Assembly (NCBI RefSeq): GCF_015160875.1
Contig: NZ_CP063374.1
Span: 4,033,501-4,097,500, forward strand
Source: Streptomyces chromofuscus
Lineage (GTDB): Bacteria > Actinomycetota > Actinomycetes > Streptomycetales > Streptomycetaceae
Length of the DNA: 64,000 nucleotides
Direction of reading: 5' to 3'
Shown here: one piece after another, positions 41,840 to 50,561 of the stretch
Layout: each line of letters starts with the position of its first letter
Numbering within the stretch: position 1 is the stretch's first letter
The notes under the pieces: generated by a model
What the model was told of the DNA's origin: nothing
Database searches by the model: none
The model's input: only the letters and a program-made list of their open reading frames with translations
Program-made: the position numbers and the translations under genes

Positions 41840-43147
41840 TTACTTCTTGGACGAGGACTTGGGCCGCTGCGGCCCCTTGCGCTGGCCGGACTGGGCCCGG
41901 CTGCGGCCCCCGCCACCGGACTTGGGCGCCGCCTTGCTCGCCGACTCCGCCGGCTTGGCGTCCTGCGGCTCGTCGGACTTGCTCAGCGAGGTCGACGATG
42001 CGGAGGTCGTCTCGGCACCGGTCTTCTCGGCACCGCCCGCGGGCTTGGGACCACCGGTGGCCTGGCGCTTGGACTTGGGCTGCCGCTTGGGCTGCTGACG
42101 CTTCGGGGCGGCCGCGGTGGTCGGCGTGCCGTCCTCGGTCACGGTGGCCACCGCGGTCTCGCTCTTCGCGACGGTGCCGTCGGTCTGGGCCGCGAGACCG
42201 GCCTTGCTCAGGCCGTTGATGAACTTGCGCTCGTAGTCGTTGCGGTCCCGGCCCTTGGCGACGATGGCCTTGACGATGGCACGCTCGCGCCGGTTGCGGG
42301 TCTTGCCGTGGTGCGTGACGTGCTTGTACAGCCGGTCCAGGTAGGCGGCCTGGGCCTTGGAACCCGGGGTCGGGTTGTTGTGGATGACGTACATCTGCTG
42401 GCCCATGGTCCACACGTTGGTGGTCAGCCAGTAGACGAGGACACCGACCGGGAAGTTGATGCCGAAGACGGCGAAGATGACCGGGAAGATGTACATCAGC
42501 ATCTTCTGCTGCTGCATGAACGGCGTCTTCACCGAGGTGTCGACGTTCTTCGTCATCAGCTGGCGCTGCGTGTAGAACTGCGACAGCGACATCAGAACGA
42601 TCATGATCGCCGTGACGATCCGCACATCGAGGATCGAGGAACCGAGCGCCTCGACCTTGTCCGCGTTGTCGGTGAACTTCGCCGCGAGCGGGGCGCCGAA
42701 GATGTGCGCCTTCTGCGCGCTTTCCAGCAGCCGCTCGTTGATCACACCGATGGTGTCGTTCGAGGCGATGCTGTTGAGCACGTGGTACAGGGCGAAGAAG
42801 AACGGCGACTGCGCCAGGATGGGAAGGCACGAGGAGAGCGGGTTGGTGCCCGTCTCCTTGTACAGCTTCATCATCTCTTCGGACTGACGCTGCTTGTCGT
42901 TCTTGTAGCGCTCCTGGATCTTCTTCATCTCGGGCTGGAGCGTCTGCATGGCCCGGGTCGCCTTGATCTGCTTCACGAAGAGCGGAATCAGGCAGATGCG
43001 GATCAGGATCACCAGCGACACGATGGACAGGCCCCAGGCCCAGCCCGTGTCAGGGCCGAAGAGCGCACCGTACAGCGAGTGGAACTGGACGATGACCCAC
43101 GAAACGGGTGTGGTGATGAAGCTGAAGAGGCTGGCAATCGTGTCCAC
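41840..43147 (-). CDS. yidC: Membrane protein insertase YidC
   Basis: A 435-residue YidC/Oxa1 insertase. The N-terminal 'MDTIASLFSFITTPVSWVIVQFHSLYGALFG' has the first membrane segment; the core holds five ('LSIVSLVILIRICLIPLFVKQIKATRAMQ...', 'ILAQSPFFFALYHVLNSIA', and others), with the cytoplasmic coiled loop 'LQPEMKKIQERYKNDKQRQSEEMMKLYKETG'. The tail (about 270-435) is very rich in Lys, Ala and Gln and probably binds ribosomes. GTG start. Between yidD and jag. Confidence 0.95.
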   Translation of the reverse strand: MDTIASLFSFITTPVSWVIVQFHSLYGALFGPDTGWAWGLSIVSLVILIRICLIPLFVKQIKATRAMQTLQPEMKKIQERYKNDKQRQSEEMMKLYKETGTNPLSSCLPILAQSPFFFALYHVLNSIASNDTIGVINERLLESAQKAHIFGAPLAAKFTDNADKVEALGSSILDVRIVTAIMIVLMSLSQFYTQRQLMTKNVDTSVKTPFMQQQKMLMYIFPVIFAVFGINFPVGVLVYWLTTNVWTMGQQMYVIHNNPTPGSKAQAAYLDRLYKHVTHHGKTRNRRERAIVKAIVAKGRDRNDYERKFINGLSKAGLAAQTDGTVAKSETAVATVTEDGTPTTAAAPKRQQPKRQPKSKRQATGGPKPAGGAEKTGAETTSASSTSLSKSDEPQDAKPAESASKAAPKSGGGGRSRAQSGQRKGPQRPKSSSKK

Positions 43148-43150
43148 TAA

Positions 43151-43528
43151 TCATGCTCCTTGGGCATGGGACGGGGTCTCTGCGGCCGGGCTCGAAGGAA
43201 TGTCGCTCGAAGGACTCGGAGGAACATTCTCTTCGGTGGCCGTTTCGGCGGCGGAGGGCCCGCCCTTGCGTGCGCGCCATGCGTTGCGCAGCAACTCGTG
43301 CCACCGCGGACGCTTGCGCGGCGGGACATGGTCCACACCGCCCAGCGACCACGGATTGCAGCGCAGGATGCGCCAGGCCGTAAGTGCGGTGCCCTTGAGG
43401 GCACCGTGCCGGTCTATGGCCGTGTAGCCGTAGTGGGAACACGACGGGTAGTACTTGCACACCGGCCCGAGCAGTGGGCTGATGGTCCACTGGTAGAGCT
43501 TGATCAGCGCCAGCAGCGGGTATTTCAT
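43151..43528 (-). CDS. yidD: Membrane protein insertion efficiency factor YidD
   Basis: A 125-residue YidD (DUF37) protein. The family core 'LALIKLYQWTISPLLGPVCKYYPSCSHYGYTAIDRHGALKGTALTAWRILRCNPWSLGGVDHVP' is present with its three conserved cysteines. It is peripherally membrane-bound and helps YidC. The C-terminal extension ('ETATEENVPPSPSSDIPS...') is low-complexity. It overlaps rnpA by four bases (ATGA) and precedes yidC by three bases, so the three are translationally linked. Confidence 0.94.
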   Translation of the reverse strand: MKYPLLALIKLYQWTISPLLGPVCKYYPSCSHYGYTAIDRHGALKGTALTAWRILRCNPWSLGGVDHVPPRKRPRWHELLRNAWRARKGGPSAAETATEENVPPSPSSDIPSSPAAETPSHAQGA

Positions 43529-43896
43529 CGCGCGCCCCCTCCCAGCAGCCGCTGCAGGGCGGCATCCAGGTCTCGGGCCAGCTGTGCGTGGTCGGCGTCG
43601 CCCGCACCGGGCAGCGCTCGTACGACTACCAGGCTACCGGGGGGCAGCAGGTCGACCCGGTCACGCATCAGATGGCGCAGTCGGCGCTTCACTGTGTTGC
43701 GCACGACCGCTCCGCCCACGGCCTTGCTGACGACGAAACCCGCACGCGTCGGGGGAGCGCTCTCCCCAGGCGCGTGCGGGTCCGTGGCACCGCTACGAAG
43801 GTGGACGACGAGGAGCGGGCGTCCGGCCCGGCGCCCTCGTCGTACCGCGGTCGCGAAGTCCTCGCGCCGCCTCAGCCGGTTCTCGGTGGGCAGCAC
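43525..43896 (-). CDS. rnpA: Ribonuclease P protein component
   Basis: A 123-residue C5-type protein that assists the RNase P RNA in tRNA 5' maturation. The signature 'AVGGAVVRNTVKRRLRHLMRD' (RNR motif) and N-terminal 'ENRLRRREDFATAVRRG' are present. GTG at 43896, 21 bases after rpmH. Cotranscribed with rpmH and yidD. Confidence 0.95.
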   Translation of the reverse strand: MLPTENRLRRREDFATAVRRGRRAGRPLLVVHLRSGATDPHAPGESAPPTRAGFVVSKAVGGAVVRNTVKRRLRHLMRDRVDLLPPGSLVVVRALPGAGDADHAQLARDLDAALQRLLGGGAR

Positions 43897-43917
43897 GACG
43901 TCATGACCTGATCGGGA

Positions 43918-44055
43918 TCAGGCGGACAGGCGGGCGCGACCCTTGCTACGGCGGGACGCGAGAATCGCGCGGCCGGCACGGGTGCGCATACGCAGCCGGA
44001 AGCCGTGGGTCTTGGCGCGACGACGGTTGTTCGGCTGGAAGGTGCGCTTGCTCAC
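43918..44055 (-). CDS. rpmH: 50S ribosomal protein L34
   Basis: A 45-residue L34, 'MSKRTFQPNNRRRAKTHGFR...' ending '...KGRARLSA'. It binds 23S rRNA domain I. The GTG at 44055 follows GGAG with a short C-rich spacer. Too short for many gene finders but clear by sequence. First gene of the leftward rpmH-rnpA-yidD-yidC-jag-rsmG operon, divergent from dnaA. Confidence 0.97.
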   Translation of the reverse strand: MSKRTFQPNNRRRAKTHGFRLRMRTRAGRAILASRRSKGRARLSA

Positions 44056-44430
44056 TCGGGGGCTCCAGTAAGAAATCGGGGTTTGCGGGGTGCCGTCCTG
44101 GCTGTCACCGTGCGCCCACGAGTAGCTCGCGTTACGCCCGAGTGCACCGCTTTCCGATCACCTTGACGCGATCTGTGCCCATCGGAGGCAGGCGGCAGCA
44201 GCCATCGACAACTCGACCTGGTTACGGTACGCGCGGCTACGCCATCCGGTCAAACCAGGGGCCGCGGGGAGACACTGTCCACAGCCTGGGGACAACAACT
44301 TGAACCGCACCCGTCGCCCTGACTACCGTGGCTGGACTCCGATTCGTTCCCTTATCCCCGCCCGACCCGATTTACATCCCGACCCGTCCCACAACCACAC
44401 GTTCGTGGGACCCGTGAGAGAGCGTGCCCT
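44056..44430. promoter_or_regulatory. rpmH-dnaA divergent promoter region
   Basis: This 375-bp space carries the promoters of rpmH (left) and dnaA (right). The clear signal is a pair of opposed DnaA boxes at 44275-44295. I cannot place -10 and -35 elements firmly. No gene is supported; the frames here are short and without ribosome sites. Confidence 0.7.
44275..44295. promoter_or_regulatory. Opposed DnaA-box pair of the dnaA promoter
   Basis: CTGTCCACA (44275-44283) and, three bases further, TGGGGACAA (44287-44295), the inverse orientation. Each differs from the consensus by one base. In S. lividans, DnaA represses its own promoter through two such closely spaced, opposed boxes. Confidence 0.8.
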
Positions 44431-46335
44431 GTGGCTGACGTACCTGCCGATCTTGCCGCAGTGTGGCCACGCGTACTCGAGCAGCTTCTCGGTGAGGGCC
44501 GTGGGCAGGGTGTCGAGGCCAAGGACGAGCACTGGATCCGGCGCTGCCAGCCCCTCGCGCTGGTCGCCGACACCGCGCTGCTCGCCGTACCCAACGAGTT
44601 CGCCAAGGGTGTCCTGGAGGGACGCCTCGCACCGGTCGTGAGCGAGACGCTGAGCCGTGAGTGCGGTCGCCCCATCCGGATCGCGATCACCGTCGACGAC
44701 TCCGCGGGCGAGCCCCCGCCGTCCCCGCCGGCGCTCCCCGCCCAGCCCCAGCCGCGCTACGAGGAGCACGAGCTTCCGTCGTCCGGTCCGTACGAGGGGT
44801 ACGGGCGCCACCGCGCCGAGCAGCGCCCGGGTTCGCCCGGCGACCAGCTCCCCAACCCGCGCCCCGCCTATCCGTCGGAGTACCAGCGCCCCGAGCCGGG
44901 CGCCTGGCCGCGGCCGTCCCAGGACGAGTACAGCTGGCAGCAGCCGCGTCTGGGCTTCCCGGAGCGGGACCCGTACGCGTCGCCGTCTCAGGACTCCTAC
45001 GGCTCACAGGATTCGTACGGCCCGCAGGACTCCTACGGCCCCCCGTCCCACGACTCCTACGGCCCGCCCGCGCAGGACTACCGCCCGCCGGGCCGGGAAC
45101 GGCCGTACGACCAGCAGCGCTCCGAATACGATCCGTCACGCGGCGACTACGACCAGCGCGACGCCCGGCGGGAGCTGCCCGAGCAGTCGGTCGGCGGCGG
45201 GCAGGTGCACCGCGGCCCGGTCGGCGCCGCGCCGCCGGTGTCCAGCGGCGCCCCCGGCCCGCTGGCCGCGCAGCCCGCGCCGGCGACCGGTCCCGGTGAG
45301 CCGACCGCGCGGCTGAACCCGAAGTACCTCTTCGACACGTTCGTCATCGGGGCGTCGAACCGTTTCGCCCATGCGGCCGCGGTGGCCGTCGCGGAGGCGC
45401 CGGCGAAGGCCTACAACCCCCTGTTCATCTACGGGGAGTCGGGTCTCGGCAAGACGCACCTGCTGCACGCGATCGGACACTACGCGCGGAGCCTGTACCC
45501 GGGCACGCGCGTGCGGTACGTGAGCTCGGAGGAGTTCACCAACGAGTTCATCAACTCCATCCGCGACGGCAAGGGCGACAGTTTCCGCAAGCGGTACCGC
45601 GAGATGGACATCCTGCTGGTCGACGACATCCAGTTCCTGGCGGACAAGGAGTCGACGCAGGAGGAGTTCTTCCACACCTTCAACACCCTGCACAACGCGA
45701 ACAAGCAGATCGTGCTGTCCAGCGACCGGCCGCCGAAGCAGCTGGTGACGCTGGAGGACCGGCTGCGGAACCGTTTCGAGTGGGGCCTGATCACGGACGT
45801 CCAGCCGCCGGAGCTGGAGACGCGCATCGCGATCCTGCGCAAGAAGGCGGTGCAGGAACAGCTCAACGCCCCGCCGGAGGTGCTGGAGTTCATCGCCTCG
45901 CGGATCTCACGGAACATCCGTGAGCTGGAGGGCGCGCTGATCAGGGTGACGGCGTTCGCCTCGCTCAACCGGCAGCCGGTGGACCTGGGGCTGACGGAGA
46001 TCGTCCTCAAGGACCTGATCCCCGGCGGCGAGGACTCCACCCCGGAGATCACCTCGACGGCCATCATGAGCGCGACCGCCGACTACTTCGGTCTGACGGT
46101 GGAGGACCTGTGCGGCAGCTCGCGGGGCCGCCAGCTCGTCACGGCCCGGCAGATCGCCATGTACCTGTGCCGTGAGCTGACGGATCTGTCGCTGCCGAAG
46201 ATCGGCGCGCTGTTCGGCGGCCGCGACCACACGACGGTGATGCACGCGGACCGCAAGATCCGCAATCTGATGGCCGAGCGGCGCTCCATCTACAACCAGG
46301 TGACCGAGCTGACGAACCGCATCAAGAACGGCTGA
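44431..46335 (+). CDS. dnaA: Chromosomal replication initiator DnaA
   Basis: A 634-residue initiator, long compared with E. coli (467). Domain I is about 1-90; domain II (about 90-295) is an unusually long, disordered acidic linker with a tandem QDSYGP-like repeat (about 185-215). Domain III has Walker A GESGLGKT (about 335-342) and 'LLVDDIQFL' Walker B. Domain IV has the DNA-binding helix 'GRDHTTVMHADRKI'. ATP-DnaA opens oriC directly downstream. GTG start. A terminator lies at 46359-46390. Confidence 0.98.
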   Translation: MADVPADLAAVWPRVLEQLLGEGRGQGVEAKDEHWIRRCQPLALVADTALLAVPNEFAKGVLEGRLAPVVSETLSRECGRPIRIAITVDDSAGEPPPSPPALPAQPQPRYEEHELPSSGPYEGYGRHRAEQRPGSPGDQLPNPRPAYPSEYQRPEPGAWPRPSQDEYSWQQPRLGFPERDPYASPSQDSYGSQDSYGPQDSYGPPSHDSYGPPAQDYRPPGRERPYDQQRSEYDPSRGDYDQRDARRELPEQSVGGGQVHRGPVGAAPPVSSGAPGPLAAQPAPATGPGEPTARLNPKYLFDTFVIGASNRFAHAAAVAVAEAPAKAYNPLFIYGESGLGKTHLLHAIGHYARSLYPGTRVRYVSSEEFTNEFINSIRDGKGDSFRKRYREMDILLVDDIQFLADKESTQEEFFHTFNTLHNANKQIVLSSDRPPKQLVTLEDRLRNRFEWGLITDVQPPELETRIAILRKKAVQEQLNAPPEVLEFIASRISRNIRELEGALIRVTAFASLNRQPVDLGLTEIVLKDLIPGGEDSTPEITSTAIMSATADYFGLTVEDLCGSSRGRQLVTARQIAMYLCRELTDLSLPKIGALFGGRDHTTVMHADRKIRNLMAERRSIYNQVTELTNRIKNG

Positions 46336-46358
46336 CAGCAGCCGCCGTACGCCGCCGA

Positions 46359-46390
46359 GGGCGCTCCGGGACACGATCCCCGGGGCGCCC
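46359..46390 (+). terminator. dnaA terminator
   Basis: GGGCGCTCCGGG (46359-46370) pairs with 46379-46390 with one G-T pair, 24 bases after the dnaA stop. It would keep transcription out of oriC. Confidence 0.82.
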
Positions 46391-47192
46391 TTCGTCGTTC
46401 CGCCGACAGGGGGTGTTCGAATGCGCGGCACGTTACGGCCTCCCTCCACAGATTCGGGAAGTTTTTCCCGTCCACATGCTGGGGACTGCCGAGTTGTCCA
46501 GATCGCGTCCACAGGCGCGCCTGTCGACAGACCATCAACCCAGGTCAACCGCTTGTGGATTGGTGGACGAACGCTCTCCACAGACTGTGGACAGATGACG
46601 GATCCACAACCTGTGCACGGAGTTGTCCACGGGCAACCCACAGGCTGGAGGCGGTTGTCCCCAGCGATCCCCAGCTTCTCCACAGCCCTGTCCACTGTTC
46701 GGCAACCCGACGCGCCTGCTCACCGGGGCGAGTGAAAGGCGTCACACCGAGGTGCCGGGTTGGGCTGTGGGAAAGGTGGGTAAACCTGGGGACGGCGCTG
46801 GGGAGAAGTCGCCTCCCCCTGTGCACGGGGTGTGCAGAACTTTCTTTTCTCCACAGACGGCCCCGGTTGTCCACCGCCGCCGCCCACAGGCCCCGTGGAC
46901 AAAATCTCGGCTCTGAGCTGCGCAAACGAGGTTATCCACGGTATCCACAGGCCCTACTACTACTCCCGACCATAGAGAGCGGGGAATTCGTTTCGAAGGG
47001 GGTCCTGTGCACAACTCGCCCTGCGGTGCCCGGCTGCCCCTCGTCACGACTTGACCCCGAGAGGCACCTACTGTCAGTGCGGTGCGTCAGACTGGTCCCG
47101 GTGTCCTTCCCTTCCCATGGGCCGGTGACACCGAGACAGACCACGAAGCCAGGCAGGGCGAGAAGCGCCGGCAACAGCAGGAGGCGGCAACA
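46391..47192. other. oriC: Chromosomal replication origin oriC
   Basis: The dnaA-dnaN interval, densely packed with DnaA boxes from about 46444 to 47014. Clear single-mismatch 9-mers include TTGTCCAGA (46494), TGTGGACAG (46586), TTGTCCACG (46623), TTGTCCCCA (46655), TTCTCCACA (46676 and 46847), TTGTCCACC (46867), CGTGGACAA (46894) and TGTGCACAA (47006). Two-mismatch copies include CCGTCCACA (46468), GCGTCCACA (46505), CAATCCACA on the minus strand (46554), CTCTCCACA (46574), CTGTCCACT (46688), TTATCCACG (46932) and GTATCCACA (46941). Roughly twenty boxes, no exact TTGTCCACA, and no long AT-rich 13-mers, as described for Streptomyces oriC. The dnaN promoter lies in the last 180 bases. Confidence 0.95.
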
Positions 47193-48323
47193 GTGAAGAT
47201 CCGGGTGGAACGCGACGTACTCGCGGAGGCCGTGGCCTGGGCGGCGCGCAGCCTCCCGGCCCGCCCGCCGGCGCCTGTCCTCGCCGGCCTGCTGCTGAAG
47301 GCCGAGGACGGCCAGCTGAGCCTGTCCAGCTTCGACTACGAGGTCTCCGCACGCGTGTCGGTGGAGGCGGAGGTCGAGGAGGAGGGCACGGTCCTCGTCT
47401 CCGGCCGCCTGCTCGCCGACATCTCCCGCGCCCTCCCCAACCGGCCGGTGGAGATTTCCACAGACGGTGTACGGGCGACGGTGATGTGCGGCTCCTCGCG
47501 GTTCACACTCCACACCCTGCCTGTGGAGGAGTACCCGGCGCTGCCGCAGATGCCGAACGCCACGGGCACGGTCCCCGGCGAGGTCTTCGCCGCCGCGGCG
47601 GCCCAGGTCGCCATCGCCGCCGGGCGGGACGACACGCTGCCGGTGCTCACCGGTGTGCGCATCGAGATTGAGGGCGACAAGGTCACCCTGGCCTCGACCG
47701 ACCGCTACCGCTTCGCGGTCCGCGAGTTCCTGTGGAAGCCGGAGAACCCGGACGCCTCGGCGGTCGCCCTGGTGCCCGCCAAGACGCTCCTGGACACCGC
47801 CAAGTCGCTGACCAGTGGCGACAGCGTGACGCTCGCGCTGTCCGGCTCGGGCGCGGGCGAAGGCCTGATCGGTTTCGAAGGCGCCGGACGGCGTACGACG
47901 ACCCGCCTGCTGGAGGGCGACCTCCCGAAGTACCGCACGCTGTTCCCGACGGAGTTCAACAGCATCGCCGTCATCGAGACCGCCCCGTTCGTCGAGGCCG
48001 TCAAGCGTGTGGCCCTGGTCGCCGAGCGGAACACTCCGGTGCGGCTCAGCTTCGAGCAGGGCGTGCTCATCCTGGAGGCCGGCTCCAGCGACGACGCACA
48101 GGCTGTGGAAAGGGTCGACGCGCAGCTGGAGGGCGACGACATCTCGATCGCCTTCAACCCGACCTTCCTGCTGGACGGCCTGAGCGCCATCGACTCCCCG
48201 GTGGCCCAGCTGTCCTTCACGACCTCCACCAAGCCCGCGCTGCTCAGCGGCAAGCCGGCGCTGGACGCCGAAGCGGACGAGTCGTACAAGTACCTGATCA
48301 TGCCGGTGCGCCTGAGCGGCTGA
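47193..48323 (+). CDS. dnaN: DNA polymerase III sliding clamp (beta subunit)
   Basis: A 376-residue clamp with three repeated domains of about 120 residues each, beginning 'MKIRVERDVLAEAVAWAARSLPARPPAPVLAGLLLKAEDG' and ending '...YKYLIMPVRLSG', where the C-terminal residues help form the partner-binding pocket. It encircles DNA and tethers the replicative polymerase. GTG at 47193 is fixed by CAGGAGGC; a longer frame reaching into oriC is spurious. A terminator-like hairpin at 48343-48379 follows. Confidence 0.97.
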   Translation: MKIRVERDVLAEAVAWAARSLPARPPAPVLAGLLLKAEDGQLSLSSFDYEVSARVSVEAEVEEEGTVLVSGRLLADISRALPNRPVEISTDGVRATVMCGSSRFTLHTLPVEEYPALPQMPNATGTVPGEVFAAAAAQVAIAAGRDDTLPVLTGVRIEIEGDKVTLASTDRYRFAVREFLWKPENPDASAVALVPAKTLLDTAKSLTSGDSVTLALSGSGAGEGLIGFEGAGRRTTTRLLEGDLPKYRTLFPTEFNSIAVIETAPFVEAVKRVALVAERNTPVRLSFEQGVLILEAGSSDDAQAVERVDAQLEGDDISIAFNPTFLLDGLSAIDSPVAQLSFTTSTKPALLSGKPALDAEADESYKYLIMPVRLSG

Positions 48324-48342
48324 CACGGGCGGGCCGAGCAGG

Positions 48343-48379
48343 CCGGTGATCCACGGCCCTCGCGGCGGTGGATCACCGG
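48343..48379 (+). terminator. dnaN terminator hairpin
   Basis: CCGGTGATCCAC (48343-48354) pairs perfectly with GTGGATCACCGG (48368-48379), 19 bases after the dnaN stop and before gnd. Confidence 0.85.
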
Positions 48380-48525
48380 GTGGCCGAAGCCGCAGGTGAG
48401 GGCGGTACGCGTGAGCGCGTATGCCCACAGATGTGCGCGACAGTCCGGGTTTAGGCTCGGACGCAGGTACGAAAGTGCCACCACGCCATCTCGCAACACC
48501 TGTCGCAACCTAAGGAACACAACTG

Positions 48526-49401
48526 ATGGAGCTCGGTCTCGTCGGCCTCGGCAAGATGGGCGGCAACATGCGCGAGCGGATCCGCCGCGCGGGCCACACC
48601 GTCGTCGGATACGACCGCAACCCGGACCTCGCCGACGTCCACAGCCTCGAAGAGCTTGTGGACAAGCTCAGTGGCCCGCGCGTCGTGTGGGTGATGGTCC
48701 CGGCCGGTGCCCCCACCCAGTCGACCATCGACCAGCTGGCCGAGCTGCTGGAGCCCGGTGACGTCGTTGTGGACGGCGGCAACTCCCGCTGGACGGACGA
48801 CGAGAAGCACGCCGAGGAGCTGGCCGCCAAGGGCATCGGCTTCGTCGACTGCGGTGTCTCCGGCGGCGTCTGGGGCCTGGAGAACGGCTATGCGCTGATG
48901 TACGGCGGCGACGCGGAGAACGTCGCCAGGGTCCAGCCGATCTTCGACGCGCTCAAGCCCGAGGGCGACTTCGGCTCCGTGCACGCCGGCAAGGTCGGAG
49001 CGGGCCACTTCGCGAAGATGGTCCACAACGGCATCGAGTACGCCATGATGCAGGCCTACGCCGAGGGCTGGGAGCTGCTGGAGAAGGTCGACTCGGTGAC
49101 CGACGTCCGGGAGGTGTTCCGCTCCTGGCAGGAGGGCACCGTCATACGCTCCTGGCTGCTCGACCTCGCGGTCAACGCCCTCGACGAGGACGAACACCTG
49201 GAGAAGCTGCGCGGTTATGCACAGGACTCCGGTGAGGGCCGCTGGACTGTGGAAGCCGCCATCGACAACGCCGTGCCGCTGCCCGCGATCACGGCCTCCC
49301 TCTTCGCGCGGTTCGCCTCGCGCCAGGAGGATTCCCCGCAGATGAAGATGATCGCGGCGCTGCGGAACCAGTTCGGCGGCCACGCGGTCGAGAAGAAGTA
49401 A
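48526..49401 (+). CDS. gnd: 6-phosphogluconate dehydrogenase, decarboxylating (short NAD-type)
   Basis: A 291-residue enzyme of the short 6-phosphogluconate dehydrogenase group (GndA/YqeC type), turning 6-phosphogluconate into ribulose 5-phosphate with CO2 release. The Rossmann motif is 'MELGLVGLGKMGGNMRERI'; catalytic 'GVSGGVWGLENGYALMYGG' and 'GKVGAGHFAKMVHNGIEY' (Lys and Asn) are intact. Short relatives prefer NAD. ATG follows AAGGA. Its position between dnaN and recF is shared with M. smegmatis and other streptomycetes, an odd metabolic gene inside the replication cluster. Confidence 0.93.
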   Translation: MELGLVGLGKMGGNMRERIRRAGHTVVGYDRNPDLADVHSLEELVDKLSGPRVVWVMVPAGAPTQSTIDQLAELLEPGDVVVDGGNSRWTDDEKHAEELAAKGIGFVDCGVSGGVWGLENGYALMYGGDAENVARVQPIFDALKPEGDFGSVHAGKVGAGHFAKMVHNGIEYAMMQAYAEGWELLEKVDSVTDVREVFRSWQEGTVIRSWLLDLAVNALDEDEHLEKLRGYAQDSGEGRWTVEAAIDNAVPLPAITASLFARFASRQEDSPQMKMIAALRNQFGGHAVEKK

Positions 49402-49439
49402 CCAGCACCTGGAGCACGGGAGGAGGTCGGCGCACCACC

Positions 49440-50561
49440 ATGCACGTCACGCATCTGTCGCTCGCCGACTTCCGCTCGTACGCCCGGGTCGAGGTCCCGC
49501 TCGACCCGGGCGTCACCGCCTTCGTCGGCCCCAACGGCCAGGGCAAGACGAACCTCGTCGAGGCCGTCGGTTACCTCGCCACCCTCGGCAGCCACCGTGT
49601 CTCCTCCGACGCCCCCCTCGTCCGCGTGGGCGCCGACCGGGCGATCGTCCGCGCCCAGGTCCGGCAGGGCGACCGGCAGCAACTGGTCGAGCTGGAGCTG
49701 AACCCGGGCCGTGCCAACCGCGCCCGGATCAACAGGTCCTCGCAGGTCAGGCCGCGCGACGTGCTCGGCATCGTCCGGACCGTGCTGTTCGCCCCCGAGG
49801 ACCTCGCCCTGGTGAAGGGCGATCCCGGCGAGCGGCGCCGCTTCCTCGACGAGCTGATCACCGCCCGCTCCCCGCGCATGGCCGGCGTGCGCTCCGACTA
49901 CGACCGGGTCCTCAAGCAGCGCAACACCTTGCTGAAGTCGGCCGCGCTGGCACGCCGCCACGGGGGCCGCTCGATGGACCTGTCCACCCTCGACGTGTGG
50001 GACCAGCACCTTGCGCGCGCGGGTGCCGAGGTGCTCGCACAGCGCCTCGAACTGATCTCCGCGCTCCAGCCGCTCGCCGACAAGGCGTACGAGCAGCTGG
50101 CCCCCGGCGGCGGCCCGGTCGCCCTGGAGTACAAGCCGTCGTCCCCGGGCGACGCCCACACGCGCGAGGCCCTCTTCGAACAGCTCATGGCGGCGCTCGC
50201 GGAGGCCCGCAAGCAGGAGATCGAGCGGGGCGTGACCCTGGTGGGACCGCACCGGGACGATCTCACCCTCATGCTCGGTGAAATGCCCGCCAAGGGGTAC
50301 GCCTCCCACGGCGAGTCCTGGTCCTACGCGCTGGCGCTGCGCCTCGCCTCGTACGACCTGCTGCGCGCCGAGGGCAACGAGCCCGTGCTGATCCTCGACG
50401 ACGTCTTCGCCGAGCTCGACACCCGCCGCCGCGAGCGGCTGGCCGAGCTGGTCGCGCCTGGTGAGCAGGTGCTCGTGACGGCCGCGGTCGACGACGACGT
50501 ACCGCATGTGCTGGTGGGGGCGCGGTACACCGTGGCCGACGGGACGGTGGAGCGCGCATGA
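49440..50561 (+). CDS. recF: DNA replication and repair protein RecF
   Basis: A 373-residue SMC-like ATPase that helps load RecA at ssDNA gaps. Walker A 'FVGPNGQGKTNLVEAVGYL' (about 28-46, GPNGQGKT 30-37), the ABC signature region near 'SHGESWSYALALRLASYDLLRAEG' and Walker B 'PVLILDDVFAELDTRRRERLAELV' are intact. ATG with GGAGG upstream. It overlaps dciA by four bases (ATGA). Confidence 0.96.
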   Translation: MHVTHLSLADFRSYARVEVPLDPGVTAFVGPNGQGKTNLVEAVGYLATLGSHRVSSDAPLVRVGADRAIVRAQVRQGDRQQLVELELNPGRANRARINRSSQVRPRDVLGIVRTVLFAPEDLALVKGDPGERRRFLDELITARSPRMAGVRSDYDRVLKQRNTLLKSAALARRHGGRSMDLSTLDVWDQHLARAGAEVLAQRLELISALQPLADKAYEQLAPGGGPVALEYKPSSPGDAHTREALFEQLMAALAEARKQEIERGVTLVGPHRDDLTLMLGEMPAKGYASHGESWSYALALRLASYDLLRAEGNEPVLILDDVFAELDTRRRERLAELVAPGEQVLVTAAVDDDVPHVLVGARYTVADGTVERA

